Shown: positions 1-7,447, numbered from the stretch's first letter. The stretch is 64,000 nt of DNA from Epilithonimonas hungarica (GCF_900102265.1 NZ_FNBH01000004.1:124001-188000); one strand, 5' to 3'. Made by a program: numbers and translations. The notes: generated from the letters alone by a model not told the origin.

Positions 1-1
1 A

Positions 2-217
2 ATGACTGCTAAAACAGCCATTGGGATCAATGGAGCTACAGATACTGTAAATGGGATTCTAGTCTTGACAGATACGGACAAGGCGATGATCTTGCCTAAG
101 GTCGCAAGCCCACATTTAAATATCATCAATCCTAGTACGGGGATGATGGTGTATGATACGACAAAAAGACAACTGGCGGTTTATAACGGTACAATGTGGA
201 GTTTTTGGAAACCTTAA
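2..217 (+). CDS. C-terminal end of a surface or tail-like protein (partial)
   Basis: The reading frame is open from the window edge and ends at 217, so the first Met seen is probably internal. The 71 visible residues show the pattern common at the C-terminus of Bacteroidota surface and tail-fibre-like proteins: an ILVLTDTDKAMILPKVA stretch, a GMMVYDTTKRQL stretch and a final NGTMWSFWKP. This is family resemblance only; no catalytic domain is visible and the main part of the protein lies outside the window. A terminator hairpin follows directly. Confidence 0.55.
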   Translation: MTAKTAIGINGATDTVNGILVLTDTDKAMILPKVASPHLNIINPSTGMMVYDTTKRQLAVYNGTMWSFWKP

Positions 218-239
218 TTATTAGATCTATAAACACCTC

Positions 240-290
240 TCTCCGATCGGGCAATCTTTTTCATAAGCTTTGTCCCCGATCGGGGATTTT
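240..290 (+). terminator. Hairpin terminator after the surface protein
   Basis: Bases 240-251 pair with 275-286 (12 pairs, one G-U), with a 23-nt loop and a TTTT run at 287-290. Both arms contain the self-complementary octamer CCGATCGG, so each arm could also pair with itself or form cruciform DNA. Confidence 0.6.
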
Positions 291-309
291 AACCTAACAG
301 AATATTCAT

Positions 310-543
310 ATGATAAGGAAAAACACAGATAGTCGGTCTCCTCTTGGTATGACCAAGAAAGAAGTAGTGGAAGAATTTGGAAAAGGTCTGAATTCCTATA
401 CTGATGATATCTGGCATTATAAGCTAAGCAAAACTTGGTGGGGACTAAAAACCATTATGTTCCTTGAATTTGAAAATAATATGGTAAGTGCCAAATATAT
501 CAAACATGTATTTAAGGAGAACAAAAGATTACAGGAAAAATGA
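310..543 (+). CDS. Small protein with possible BamE-like fold
   Basis: 77 aa, no signal peptide and no cysteine lipobox. The segment SPLGMTKKEVVEEFGKG, then a W-x-Y strand and a closing FLEFENNMVSAKY strand, resembles the helix-helix-three-strand pattern of BamE/SmpA-like domains, but without the usual lipoprotein leader. Its stop codon overlaps the start of the next gene (ATGA at 540-543), so the two are probably co-translated. The protein encoded at 950-1168 has the same layout and may be a diverged paralogue. Function unknown; the fold assignment is an inference from pattern only. Confidence 0.55.
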   Translation: MIRKNTDSRSPLGMTKKEVVEEFGKGLNSYTDDIWHYKLSKTWWGLKTIMFLEFENNMVSAKYIKHVFKENKRLQEK

Positions 544-980
544 ATGGTCATTTTAAGAACATACATATAGGCACCTTGGTAAAGCAAAGAGTAGTGGAGC
601 TTGAGATGGATATACAGCGTATCTGTAATTTTTTCAAGTGCAGTAATGCAGAGATAGAAGAAATGTTCTTACAGGAAGAATTGAACACCGGTATTTTATT
701 GAAATGGAGCAAATTATTGGAATACGATTTCTTCCGTTTATATACCCAGCACTTGATATTATATGCCCCGCAAGGGAATACGAATTATAATGACATATCA
801 AGGCAAAAAAGATCCAAACTTCCACAGTTCAGGAAAAATATATATACCAAGGAAGTGATAGATTTCATTCTTGAAATGATAGAGAATGGCGAGAAGACCA
901 AAAATCAAATATTGGAAGAATATAAGATCCCTAAAACGACTTTGTATAAATGGATAAGCAAATACAATTCAAAGAAATAA
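540..980 (+). CDS. Orphan helix-turn-helix protein, 'transposase-like'
   Basis: 146 aa. The N-terminal half (IGTLVKQRVVELEMDIQRIC, then a conserved KWSKLLEYDFFRLYTQHLILY) and the C-terminal HTH (KTKNQILEEYKIPKTTLYKWISKY, about residues 118-143) match a family abundant in Chryseobacterium genomes that is usually labelled 'transposase' because of the HTH. No DDE catalytic domain, terminal inverted repeats or target duplication is visible, so it is more likely a DNA-binding protein than an active transposase. It starts inside the stop of the upstream gene and overlaps the start of the next one. Confidence 0.65.
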   Translation: MNGHFKNIHIGTLVKQRVVELEMDIQRICNFFKCSNAEIEEMFLQEELNTGILLKWSKLLEYDFFRLYTQHLILYAPQGNTNYNDISRQKRSKLPQFRKNIYTKEVIDFILEMIENGEKTKNQILEEYKIPKTTLYKWISKYNSKK

Positions 981-1168
981 TAATAGAAGAAGATATGCTG
1001 ATTGGAAGCTCTATGGAAATAATTGGATCCCTACTTGGCGAGCCAGACCGTAAAGGTCATGATGAATGGGTCTATGTCATTGATAAATATTGCTTCGGAC
1101 TTATAAAAAAAAGACTTCATCTATTCTTTTTTCAGGAAAAAGTAAGGGATTATTATCTTGGAATGTAA
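950..1168 (+). CDS. Small protein with possible BamE-like fold (second copy)
   Basis: 72 aa if read from 950, or about 57 aa from the Met at 995. The core (MLIGSSMEIIGSLLGEPD, then a DEWVYVID strand, then HLFFFQEKVRDYYLG) follows the same order as the protein at 310-543: helix, G-x-P/G turn, W-x-Y strand, final strand. From 950 it overlaps the HTH gene by 31 nt; the 995 start would leave a 14-nt gap. No signal peptide is visible. Function unknown. Confidence 0.5.
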   Translation: MDKQIQFKEIIIEEDMLIGSSMEIIGSLLGEPDRKGHDEWVYVIDKYCFGLIKKRLHLFFFQEKVRDYYLGM

Positions 1169-1334
1169 AATGAAGAATAAAGATTAGAATCGATTAAAAA
1201 AGGATAAAAATCGGAAGAGATAATACGTTTATTTTCTATCCATCAAAATCCAATTGGTTCGGTAGAAAAACCATATTACTTGCATTTCTCCATACACTAA
1301 AGTAAAATAGAATCAATTTCAAAAAATATTATGA

Positions 1335-1691
1335 ATGGGATCAAATCCGGATTATCATCGTATCTATAACGATATCATAGATAAAAAATATCCTGATAGA
1401 AAAAAAGAATGTAAAACCTTGTTAGCTAAACAAAACCTATCTATACTGGATATCATAGAACTTAACCGTAGGATCTTTGGTCTGTCCAATCGCTCCACGG
1501 AAGCATTCAATCAAAAGCATCGTTCTTATGACATATCTGCCATTCTGAAAATACTGGATTACCAGAAAGCCCACAAGTTGAATAATATACAGCTTGCACG
1601 GCATTTCAAATTGAGCAGGAATACTGTTACAAAATGGAAAAGGTTATTCTTGTCCACATCCGGGCAAGACTCTGGAAAGGAACAGATATAA
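1335..1691 (+). CDS. Orphan helix-turn-helix protein (second family)
   Basis: 118 aa. N-terminal PDYHRIYNDIIDKKYPDRK, a central LSILDIIELNRRIFG, and a C-terminal HTH with LNNIQLARHFKLSRNTVTKW (about residues 84-105). This is the second of two orphan HTH families that recur in Chryseobacterium genomes, often near genes like those at 310-1168. The HTH resembles the N-terminal half of IS3/IS630-type transposases, but nothing catalytic follows it. A 166-nt AT-rich gap separates it from the preceding small gene. Probably a regulator or relic; function unknown. Confidence 0.6.
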   Translation: MGSNPDYHRIYNDIIDKKYPDRKKECKTLLAKQNLSILDIIELNRRIFGLSNRSTEAFNQKHRSYDISAILKILDYQKAHKLNNIQLARHFKLSRNTVTKWKRLFLSTSGQDSGKEQI

Positions 1692-1756
1692 TACAAGATC
1701 GAGGCTCAATTCAATCATAAAATAGAGAGCATAAATTTTAATCACATAAAATTTTG

Positions 1757-1805
1757 AATAAAAAACTAATTGTTGTATTTTAAATACAACAATTAGTTTT
1801 TTATT
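1757..1805. promoter_or_regulatory. 49-bp palindrome, probable NsrR operator
   Basis: Bases 1757-1780 and 1782-1805 are perfect 24-nt inverted arms around one central T. The core at 1772-1790 (GTTGTATTTTAAATACAAC) closely resembles the NsrR operator known from Gammaproteobacteria and Bacillus (ATGyATTTnAAATrCAT type). It abuts the -7 element of hmp at 1806-1813, and an NsrR gene is second in the same transcription unit, which fits autoregulation and NO-relieved repression. The outer arms could also act as a terminator for the upstream cassette. Confidence 0.7.
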
Positions 1806-1813
1806 ATATCTTT
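1806..1813 (+). promoter_or_regulatory. -7 promoter element for hmp-nsrR
   Basis: TATCTTTG matches the Bacteroidota sigma-A -7 consensus TAnnTTTG. It sits 23 bp upstream of the hmp ATG, directly after the palindrome, so a protein bound to the palindrome would block RNA polymerase. No clear -33 TTG/TTTG is visible, as that position lies inside the palindrome. Confidence 0.6.
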
Positions 1814-1835
1814 GTACAGAATTAAACACAAAAAA

Positions 1836-3038
1836 ATGACTTCCAAACAAAAAAGATCTATCAAGGATACTATTCCGACACTGAAAACAAATGGTATTGA
1901 CCTTACAAAACATTTTTACAAAAGAATGTTTTTTCATAACCCAGAGCTCAAGAATGTTTTTAATATGGGAAATCAAGCAAATGGAAAACAGCAGAATGCA
2001 TTAGCAGGAGCAGTGCTTGCCTATGCAGAGCATATTGAGAATCCAGGGATATTGATTGGGACATTGGAGACCATTGGCAACAAACATGTAAGCCTCAATA
2101 TAACTCCCGAGCAATATGATATAGTAGGAACGCATCTTTTAGCATCAATAAAAGAAGTATTGGCGGATAAAGCTACGGACGATATCATTGAAGCATGGAC
2201 ACAGGCATATAATGAACTTGCTGCGATAATGATCTCCATTGAAGAAAAATTATATCAAAATAATCTGACAAAAAAAGGAGGGTGGAAAGGATGGAGAGCA
2301 TTTACTATTTCAAGTATAGTAGACGAAAGTAAAGAAATAAAATCATTCTATCTGGAACCTAAAGATAAAAAAGATATACCGCCGTATTTCCCGGGACAAT
2401 ACATCACAGTTAAAATATTTATTCCATCATTGGGATATGAACAGCCTAGACAATACAGTTTATCTTCAGTATTTATTCCGAACTACTATAGAATATCAGT
2501 GAAAAAAGAAATAGGAATGGATAGAATTCCTGATGGAATGGTGTCCAATCATATACATGAAAAGGTAATTGGTGATGAGATCTGGGTAAGTTCACCATCC
2601 GGGACTTTTTATGCTGATATTGTTTCTGATGATCCATTGGTGTTGATAAGCGGCGGGGTAGGTGTCACACCAATGATGAGTATTTTAGAAGCATACAGCA
2701 ACTCCGGTATGGGCAACAATGTTGTATGGGTACATGGCTGCAAGAATGAAGAGTTTCATACTTTTAAATCAGAGGTGGAATTACTACAGCAAAATAATGA
2801 TTGGCTTTCGTCTTTTGTTTTTTATGAAGAGACAGAAATTGAAAACGAGGTTGTAAGAAAAGGAAGAATCGATTTGAGTGCACTTGAAGCTAAAATTATT
2901 ATCAATGGAGCAAAATATTATATTTGTGGACCAGAACCTTTTATAAAAGCCCATTATAATTCTTTGATAACACTTGGGGTTAGTAGAGATAGTATATTTT
3001 ATGAAGAATTTGGACCTCAACTATTACAGATCAACTAA
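1836..3038 (+). CDS. hmp: Flavohaemoglobin, nitric oxide dioxygenase
   Basis: 400 aa from the ATG at 1836, the usual Hmp length; a TTG eight codons upstream lies at the end of the -7 element and is rejected. The globin domain (about 1-140) has the B10 Tyr (Y28 in HFYKRMF), a conserved HNPELKNVFNM and the proximal His (H84 in NKHVSL). The FAD-binding ferredoxin-reductase domain follows with RQYSLSS, then the NAD domain with GGVGVTPMMS and a C-terminal EEFGP. The enzyme oxidises NO to nitrate with O2 and NAD(P)H in the cytoplasm. It lies 12 nt upstream of nsrR and behind a matching palindrome. Confidence 0.95.
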   Translation: MTSKQKRSIKDTIPTLKTNGIDLTKHFYKRMFFHNPELKNVFNMGNQANGKQQNALAGAVLAYAEHIENPGILIGTLETIGNKHVSLNITPEQYDIVGTHLLASIKEVLADKATDDIIEAWTQAYNELAAIMISIEEKLYQNNLTKKGGWKGWRAFTISSIVDESKEIKSFYLEPKDKKDIPPYFPGQYITVKIFIPSLGYEQPRQYSLSSVFIPNYYRISVKKEIGMDRIPDGMVSNHIHEKVIGDEIWVSSPSGTFYADIVSDDPLVLISGGVGVTPMMSILEAYSNSGMGNNVVWVHGCKNEEFHTFKSEVELLQQNNDWLSSFVFYEETEIENEVVRKGRIDLSALEAKIIINGAKYYICGPEPFIKAHYNSLITLGVSRDSIFYEEFGPQLLQIN

Positions 3039-3050
3039 TAAACATAAAAG

Positions 3051-3476
3051 ATGAGATTGAACCATTTTACCGATTTCAGTATGCGTGTCCTGATGTATTT
3101 GAATAAAAAAAATAATGCCGATTCAAGCTCATTGGATGAATTGGCAGAACGGTTCAGTATCTCACGAAATCATCTGGTCAAGGTGGTCCAATTTTTATCT
3201 AATAATGGATTGGTCTTAACAAAAAGAGGTAAAAACGGAGGCATTTTAATATCAGAAAAAGCAACTCAAATGGGACTTGGTGATCTTATCAACTTATTGG
3301 AGCAGGACGAATCACCTGTGATAAGCTGTATTGCAAAACCCTGTGTGTTCTCATCTCATGACTGTAAATTAAAATCCTTTTTAGATATTGCTTATCAGGC
3401 TTTTCTTGACAGTTTGAACAAAAATCGGCTGTCCGACTTAAAATTCGAAAATTGGAATTCTATTTTCAGCCCATGA
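3051..3476 (+). CDS. nsrR: Rrf2-family NO-sensing repressor NsrR
   Basis: 141 aa Rrf2-type winged helix. The N-terminus (RLNHFTDFSMRVLMYL), the HTH with FSISRNHLVKVVQFL and the wing KRGKNGG closely follow Escherichia coli NsrR. Three cysteines C93, C98 and C105 (spacing C-x4-C-x6-C) are in place for a [4Fe-4S] cluster, and D8 matches the fourth, aspartate ligand known from Streptomyces NsrR. It is the second gene of an hmp-nsrR unit and probably represses it through the palindrome at 1757-1805 until NO attacks the cluster. Confidence 0.92.
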   Translation: MRLNHFTDFSMRVLMYLNKKNNADSSSLDELAERFSISRNHLVKVVQFLSNNGLVLTKRGKNGGILISEKATQMGLGDLINLLEQDESPVISCIAKPCVFSSHDCKLKSFLDIAYQAFLDSLNKNRLSDLKFENWNSIFSP

Positions 3477-3655
3477 ATGTATTTAAACTAATATTGAACT
3501 TGCGACTATTTTTGAGACAAAATTTATATACTCTTTATGCAACATTTATAGATTGATTAGATTGAATCTTACCCTTTTATTGTTGAACTTAGTGATATGT
3601 AATTTTACAATGCCAATAATTTGATTATCAACAGTAATTTAAATTTAATTTACAA

Positions 3656-3694
3656 AAACGAGAGCTAGCCAACCTTGCTCTTGTTTATTTTTTT
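3656..3694 (+). terminator. Terminator of the hmp-nsrR unit
   Basis: Bases 3656-3665 pair with 3677-3686 (10 pairs, one G-U) around an 11-nt loop, followed by a T-rich run to about 3694. It lies 180 nt after nsrR. Confidence 0.6.
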
Positions 3695-3730
3695 ATAAAA
3701 AATATGTAGCAATGATTAAGGATTATAACA

Positions 3731-4125
3731 GGTTCCCGATTCAGCGATGCTTATATTACAATCGTTGATGAAAATATGTTGGATCACCCGCATTTTGCAA
3801 ATAAAATCTATCATGTGCGTAATGTACGAATAAAACAATGAAAATCAATCAATTATATTTATTGTTTTTAATTTCTTTTCCTTTACATTTGCAAAGTGTT
3901 CATAAGACAGGTTCCTGCCTTCGCTAAAACTGATTCATTTAGATTGATCAGTCTTGCTTCTCCAGATACCCAAATTATTAATCCGATTTTTTGATAATAA
4001 CGAGAATATTACTCCCGTTGATTATAAGAAATGATACGTCATTGCAGGTTGACCAATGCTATTTTGCTTTTAAGTAGATCATTGCGGAGCTAAGCAAAGA
4101 AGCTGATAAACAGAAACAGTAGATT
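3731..4125 (+). pseudogene. Fragments of decayed coding sequence
   Basis: The 744-nt gap between nsrR and the cold-shock gene has no intact gene, but several short stretches read like protein in different frames and end in stops. One runs 3731-3841 (starts GSRFSDAYITIVDENML and ends NVRIKQ), one around 3908-3994 (contains VPAFAKTDSFRLISLASPD), and one around 4079-4123 (IIAELSKEADKQKQ). None has a credible start. They may be frameshifted remains of one or more genes; I could not identify the parent family. Confidence 0.3.
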
Positions 4126-4220
4126 CTGATTTGTTTATCCTCTAAAACATACTTTATTTTCTAAAATGGGATCTGTAAAGTGTACAGATATCATCATATT
4201 TAATTTCAATATTTATTACA

Positions 4221-4415
4221 ATGCAAAAAGGCACAGTAAAATTTTTCAATGAAGCAAAAGGCTTCGGGTTTATAGCTCCATCAGAAGGTGGCGCAGACAT
4301 ATTTGTACATTCTTCAGGACTTGATTCAAAATCGATCCGTGAAAACGACCAGGTTGTTTTTGAGGTACAAAAAAGTGATAGAGGTTTGAACGCTATCAAT
4401 GTAAAATTGGCATAA
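4221..4415 (+). CDS. Cold-shock protein (CspA family)
   Basis: 64 aa, a complete single cold-shock OB-fold domain. RNP1 (KGFGFI) and RNP2 (DIFVH) motifs are present, starting with the usual QKGTVKFFN. Such proteins bind single-stranded RNA/DNA and act as RNA chaperones in the cytoplasm. It is a single-gene unit: the gap upstream holds only decayed fragments, and a strong terminator follows. Cold or general stress induction is typical of the family but not shown by the sequence. Confidence 0.93.
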   Translation: MQKGTVKFFNEAKGFGFIAPSEGGADIFVHSSGLDSKSIRENDQVVFEVQKSDRGLNAINVKLA

Positions 4416-4460
4416 TCTAATCAGTATATTACTAAGTAATACTCGTTATATTTATATCAG

Positions 4461-4487
4461 CCTCTCACTTTATGTGAGAGGTTTTTT
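4461..4487 (+). terminator. Terminator of the cold-shock gene
   Basis: CCTCTCAC (4461-4468) pairs with GTGAGAGG (4474-4481) around a 5-nt loop, followed by six Ts. Confidence 0.85.
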
Positions 4488-4554
4488 AACGCTTATGCCG
4501 GTCAATTAACTGAATTTACTAAGACTTATCAATAATTAAATCAAGTAATGCTTA

Positions 4555-5013
4555 ATGGTTATCATCAACAATTACGAAAAATATAAATCGCTGGAGGGGG
4601 TTATGGTTGGCAGCTCTTCCTGGCATACCATCGACCAGGCCCAGATCGATAGATTTGCAGATGCCACATTGGACCATCAGTGGATACACGTAGATCCTCA
4701 GAAAGCGGTGGCGGAAGGGCCTTATAGGTCAACCATAGCGCACGGCTATTTGACACTGTCCCTCATTCCTTATCTTTGGAAGCAGATTGTCGAAGTAAGG
4801 AATGTAAGTCTCGAGATCAATTATGGGATAGAAAATTTTAGATTTGGTATTCCTGTAAAAGTAGATTCCGAAGTTTCCCTTCAGGCCACGATCAGATCTG
4901 TCAAAGATCTGAGAGGTACGGTCAAAGTCATTGTCGGGGCTAAGCTCATGATCAAGGGCGAGTCTAAACCTGCCTACACTGGTGATGTGGTCTTTCTCTA
5001 TCATTTCAAATAA
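4555..5013 (+). CDS. MaoC-like (R)-specific enoyl hydratase family protein
   Basis: 152 aa single hot-dog-fold MaoC domain. The hydratase-2 signature is visible: ADATLDHQWIHVDPQKA with the catalytic pair D40 and H45, then the conserved TIAHGYLTLSL helix. Family members add water to (R)-specific enoyl-CoA thioesters; the substrate here cannot be told. It stands alone, without neighbouring fatty-acid or polyhydroxyalkanoate genes. Codon use at its start (ATGGTTATCATC) differs in style from the GC-poor surroundings but not strongly. Confidence 0.88.
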   Translation: MVIINNYEKYKSLEGVMVGSSSWHTIDQAQIDRFADATLDHQWIHVDPQKAVAEGPYRSTIAHGYLTLSLIPYLWKQIVEVRNVSLEINYGIENFRFGIPVKVDSEVSLQATIRSVKDLRGTVKVIVGAKLMIKGESKPAYTGDVVFLYHFK

Positions 5014-5347
5014 AGAAAAAGTCTTTTTTCCATTGGCCTGAAACCCTTGCCGATTTCCTGAAATATAAAATTCTATAGTACCCAAAAGATATCAATCCTT
5101 TTGAATCGTCACTGTATTAAAAAAAAATCAGCAATTTTCTTTATGAATAACGACCATCGTCCCACTTTTAGCTTGGCTCTCATATTTTGGGAGCATAAGA
5201 ACTGATTTTCAAAACTATCTCAAAGAAATTGTGAGTATTTGTGGAATTGAAAAGGATCTGACTTGCTATATCTTAAGGCTCTATTGATATGATATGTAAA
5301 GCTAAACCGTTATTGAAAGGATCAGCTACATTTAAATAATTACATTT

Positions 5348-5365
5348 ATATGAATCAAATCATAG
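5348..5365. promoter_or_regulatory. Weak upstream copy of the Crp/Fnr-type dyad
   Basis: ATATGAATCAAATCATAG keeps the right half-site ATCATA and most of the left. Its centre lies 73 bp (about seven helical turns) upstream of the perfect dyad at 5421-5438, so it may be an auxiliary site. The rest of the gap at 5014-5347 holds nothing I can assign. Confidence 0.35.
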
Positions 5366-5420
5366 GTAGAGAAGAATAGACGATCAATAAAAATGTAAAT
5401 TCAAAAACAATTATATATTT

Positions 5421-5438
5421 TTATGATTCGAATCATAA
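5421..5438. promoter_or_regulatory. Perfect Crp/Fnr-type dyad
   Basis: TTATGATTCGAATCATAA is an 18-bp perfect palindrome with a TGA/TCA core and 4-bp spacer, the architecture bound by Crp/Fnr dimers. Its centre (5429.5) is exactly 33 bp from the centre of the -7 element at 5459-5466, which places it near -40, a class II activator position. Near-identical sites at 7410-7427 and 10834-10851 have the same spacing. Confidence 0.75.
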
Positions 5439-5458
5439 AGATATTGGCTATGGCTTGG

Positions 5459-5466
5459 TAAGTTTG
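5459..5466 (+). promoter_or_regulatory. -7 promoter element of the 203-aa gene
   Basis: TAAGTTTG fits TAnnTTTG and lies 47 bp upstream of the ATG at 5513. No good -33 element is seen, as expected for an activator-dependent promoter. Confidence 0.65.
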
Positions 5467-5512
5467 ATATGCTTAATTATCCCGCAAAATAATTCATATT
5501 AAAATTTTAAAA

Positions 5513-6124
5513 ATGAAAGCGAAACAAATACCTGGTGTTCCGTGGCAGCATAGCGGAGCATATCATGACACCGAAAGCATCAAGAAAATTGTAGCATCCG
5601 ACCTGTTGGCTCAGAAGTTCGAAATATTAAAAGAACGCTTTTTTTCTATCAACCACTGGAAAGATTATTGCGGAAAAGGTTCGGCCGATTTTCGGCTTTT
5701 TGATTCTGGTGGTTCTTACATAGAACGGATACCGCAGAAAGGAGACTTTATGAGGATCGATATTCCTGGTCCGGGAGATATCGAAGCAAAGGGCTACGAT
5801 TGGGTAGAAATTGTATTGGTAGATGATCATTGTTCGGATGATGAGCTGGAAAGATATCTGATATGTTGCAGACCATCTAAAATTCCTGGCAGCAATACCG
5901 ATCACATTGCTCATTTCTATTCACGGGAATCATCTTCTACATTCGTTATTTCCAGAGGGCACGATTTCATTAAAACTGCAGTGTATGGACGAAACGAAAT
6001 ACCTAATTATAAAAAGACAGGATTTTGGGGGAGGATCAGGAATTTTTTGATCTCGACAGGTGGCTACACAAGGATTACCAAAATGCAATGGAAAAGCTAT
6101 ACAGATGGTCTCCTTGATTTTTAA
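5513..6124 (+). CDS. Conserved hypothetical protein, Crp/Fnr-type regulon member
   Basis: 203 aa, no signal peptide or membrane segment visible. The N-terminus has VPWQHSGAYHDTES; the middle (SADFRLFDSGGSYIERIPQKGD, then GYDWVEIVLVDDHCSDDELE) suggests a mixed alpha/beta fold with several acidic turns; the C-terminus is basic and aromatic. I do not recognise the family and do not assign a function. It is preceded by a promoter with the same dyad geometry as the catalase gene, and the catalase-fold gene at 6207 follows 82 nt downstream, so a role in oxidative or stationary-phase stress is plausible by context only. Confidence 0.75.
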   Translation: MKAKQIPGVPWQHSGAYHDTESIKKIVASDLLAQKFEILKERFFSINHWKDYCGKGSADFRLFDSGGSYIERIPQKGDFMRIDIPGPGDIEAKGYDWVEIVLVDDHCSDDELERYLICCRPSKIPGSNTDHIAHFYSRESSSTFVISRGHDFIKTAVYGRNEIPNYKKTGFWGRIRNFLISTGGYTRITKMQWKSYTDGLLDF

Positions 6125-6206
6125 ATCTCTCTTTCTCTCTATTCTGCCAGCTAATGTTTGAAGTTACAATTAATTTGCTGGCTTCATTTTAGCTTTTAAC
6201 AGACCT

Positions 6207-7178
6207 ATGAAAAAGAAACTTAAATACGATCCGGATCTCGACCTTTTGAATAATAATGAAAAGGAACTTTTAAAGAAGGCTTGCGATGCGATAGAAAATT
6301 TCGTCTCCAGATCAGAAAAGATCAATAAGATCGGCTACAAGACAAGAGATGCTCACGTAACTCCATATTCGTCGCTTCGTGGTACTTTTTCAGCATATAA
6401 TAATTTTGAGGAACATGCGATCTTTCCCGCTAAGAATTTGGATTGTATCATCAGGATTTCAAATGCTCATATGAAGCTGGTCTCACAGAAAAAAACTGTA
6501 CCAGCCTATGGGTTTTCTGTTAAGATCTCAGATGCTGAAGATACAGTTCTGAATCTGCCCTTGGTCAATTTTCCTTTATTTCCGGTTGATCTTGTTTCCA
6601 GCTTTTTAAAGATATTCACTTCCATTAATTATTTTTTTTCCGGAAACATTGCGCAGAAATTTTTGGAATTTTCAAGGATCCTGAAAAATTTAATAACCGT
6701 CATTCCTGATTTCTTTCATCCATCATTCATTACTCAGATTTTTAAATTTATAAATAAACGGAATGATTTTATTTTGTCCTTCGATTATCACAGTATTGGT
6801 GCTTACAGGTTAGGAGATCATATGGTCAAATATAAATTGGTTCCAATTGGTATTCCTCGGAAAACGACTGAGAACAGAATAGATCTTTCTATAAAAAATT
6901 ATTTAGAGAACAATGATCATGTATTGGAACTTATGATTCAATATTGTTATGATCTGAAAGACCAGCCGATCAATCAGCTAAATAAAATGTGGAAAAATTC
7001 TGAATTTATTCCTATCGGAAAAATAAAGATCTCAGAATTAATAGATAAAGACGATAAAAATATTGAAAAAATGTCTTTTGATCCTTTTGAAAATATTGCT
7101 GGATTGGAACCGGTCGGTAAAATTCAAAAATTAAGGGATGAAGCGTATAAAACATCTCTTAAAACCAGAAATAAATAA
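6207..7178 (+). CDS. Catalase-fold haem protein (small, y4iL-like)
   Basis: 323 aa. A catalase-type distal-site motif, RDAHVTPYSSLRGTF, places the presumed distal His at H50. A later YHSIGAYRLGDHMVKYKLVP corresponds to the R-x-G-D-x-x-x-K-Y-x-L-x-P segment of small catalase-like proteins, and SFDPFENIAGLEPVGKI resembles the end of the haem domain. The family's usual proximal RxxxY tyrosine is not obvious, so activity as a true catalase is uncertain; peroxidase-like or fatty-acid hydroperoxide activity is possible. It follows the 203-aa gene closely and lies upstream of katE, probably co-transcribed with the former. Confidence 0.7.
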   Translation: MKKKLKYDPDLDLLNNNEKELLKKACDAIENFVSRSEKINKIGYKTRDAHVTPYSSLRGTFSAYNNFEEHAIFPAKNLDCIIRISNAHMKLVSQKKTVPAYGFSVKISDAEDTVLNLPLVNFPLFPVDLVSSFLKIFTSINYFFSGNIAQKFLEFSRILKNLITVIPDFFHPSFITQIFKFINKRNDFILSFDYHSIGAYRLGDHMVKYKLVPIGIPRKTTENRIDLSIKNYLENNDHVLELMIQYCYDLKDQPINQLNKMWKNSEFIPIGKIKISELIDKDDKNIEKMSFDPFENIAGLEPVGKIQKLRDEAYKTSLKTRNK

Positions 7179-7221
7179 AAATATGATCGTATTCTGTCTG
7201 GAAATACTTTTCAGACCTTGA

Positions 7222-7353
7222 TCCCTATTAATTCTCTCAAAGCCGAAAGACTGTCTGAATGAATTTCTCTCTCCAAAGTTTCAATGTTTCGAATATCCCA
7301 AAGTCCGCTATGATGCCAAATATCTGGAAAATCCCAGTCTGGGCGGTCGATAA
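7222..7353 (+). pseudogene. Possible C-terminal gene remnant
   Basis: A 43-codon open stretch ends with a protein-like run (FEYPKVRYDAKYLENPSLGGR) and a stop at 7351-7353, but has no start. It may be the tail of a lost gene. The family is not recognised. The rest of the 338-nt gap is the katE control region. Confidence 0.25.
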
Positions 7354-7409
7354 TGGGATAATATATTTCATATTGCCAAGGTAAATTGTCTTTTTATCAT
7401 TTATGAATG

Positions 7410-7427
7410 TTATGACTCAAATCATAA
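7410..7427. promoter_or_regulatory. Crp/Fnr-type dyad upstream of catalase
   Basis: TTATGACTCAAATCATAA has one mismatch between its 7-bp arms. Its centre (7418.5) is exactly 33 bp upstream of the -7 centre at 7451.5, the same geometry as at 5421 and 10834. Confidence 0.72.
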
Positions 7428-7447
7428 ACCATTTTTGAACTTCATTC

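Noticed and set aside
540-1691. Insertion sequence annotated from the two 'transposase-like' HTH genes
   Set aside because: No DDE, tyrosine or serine recombinase domain, no terminal inverted repeats and no target duplications are visible; only HTH domains are present.
1836-1862. Alternative hmp start at the TTG at 1812
   Set aside because: That codon overlaps the -7 element, so it would lie upstream of the transcript start.
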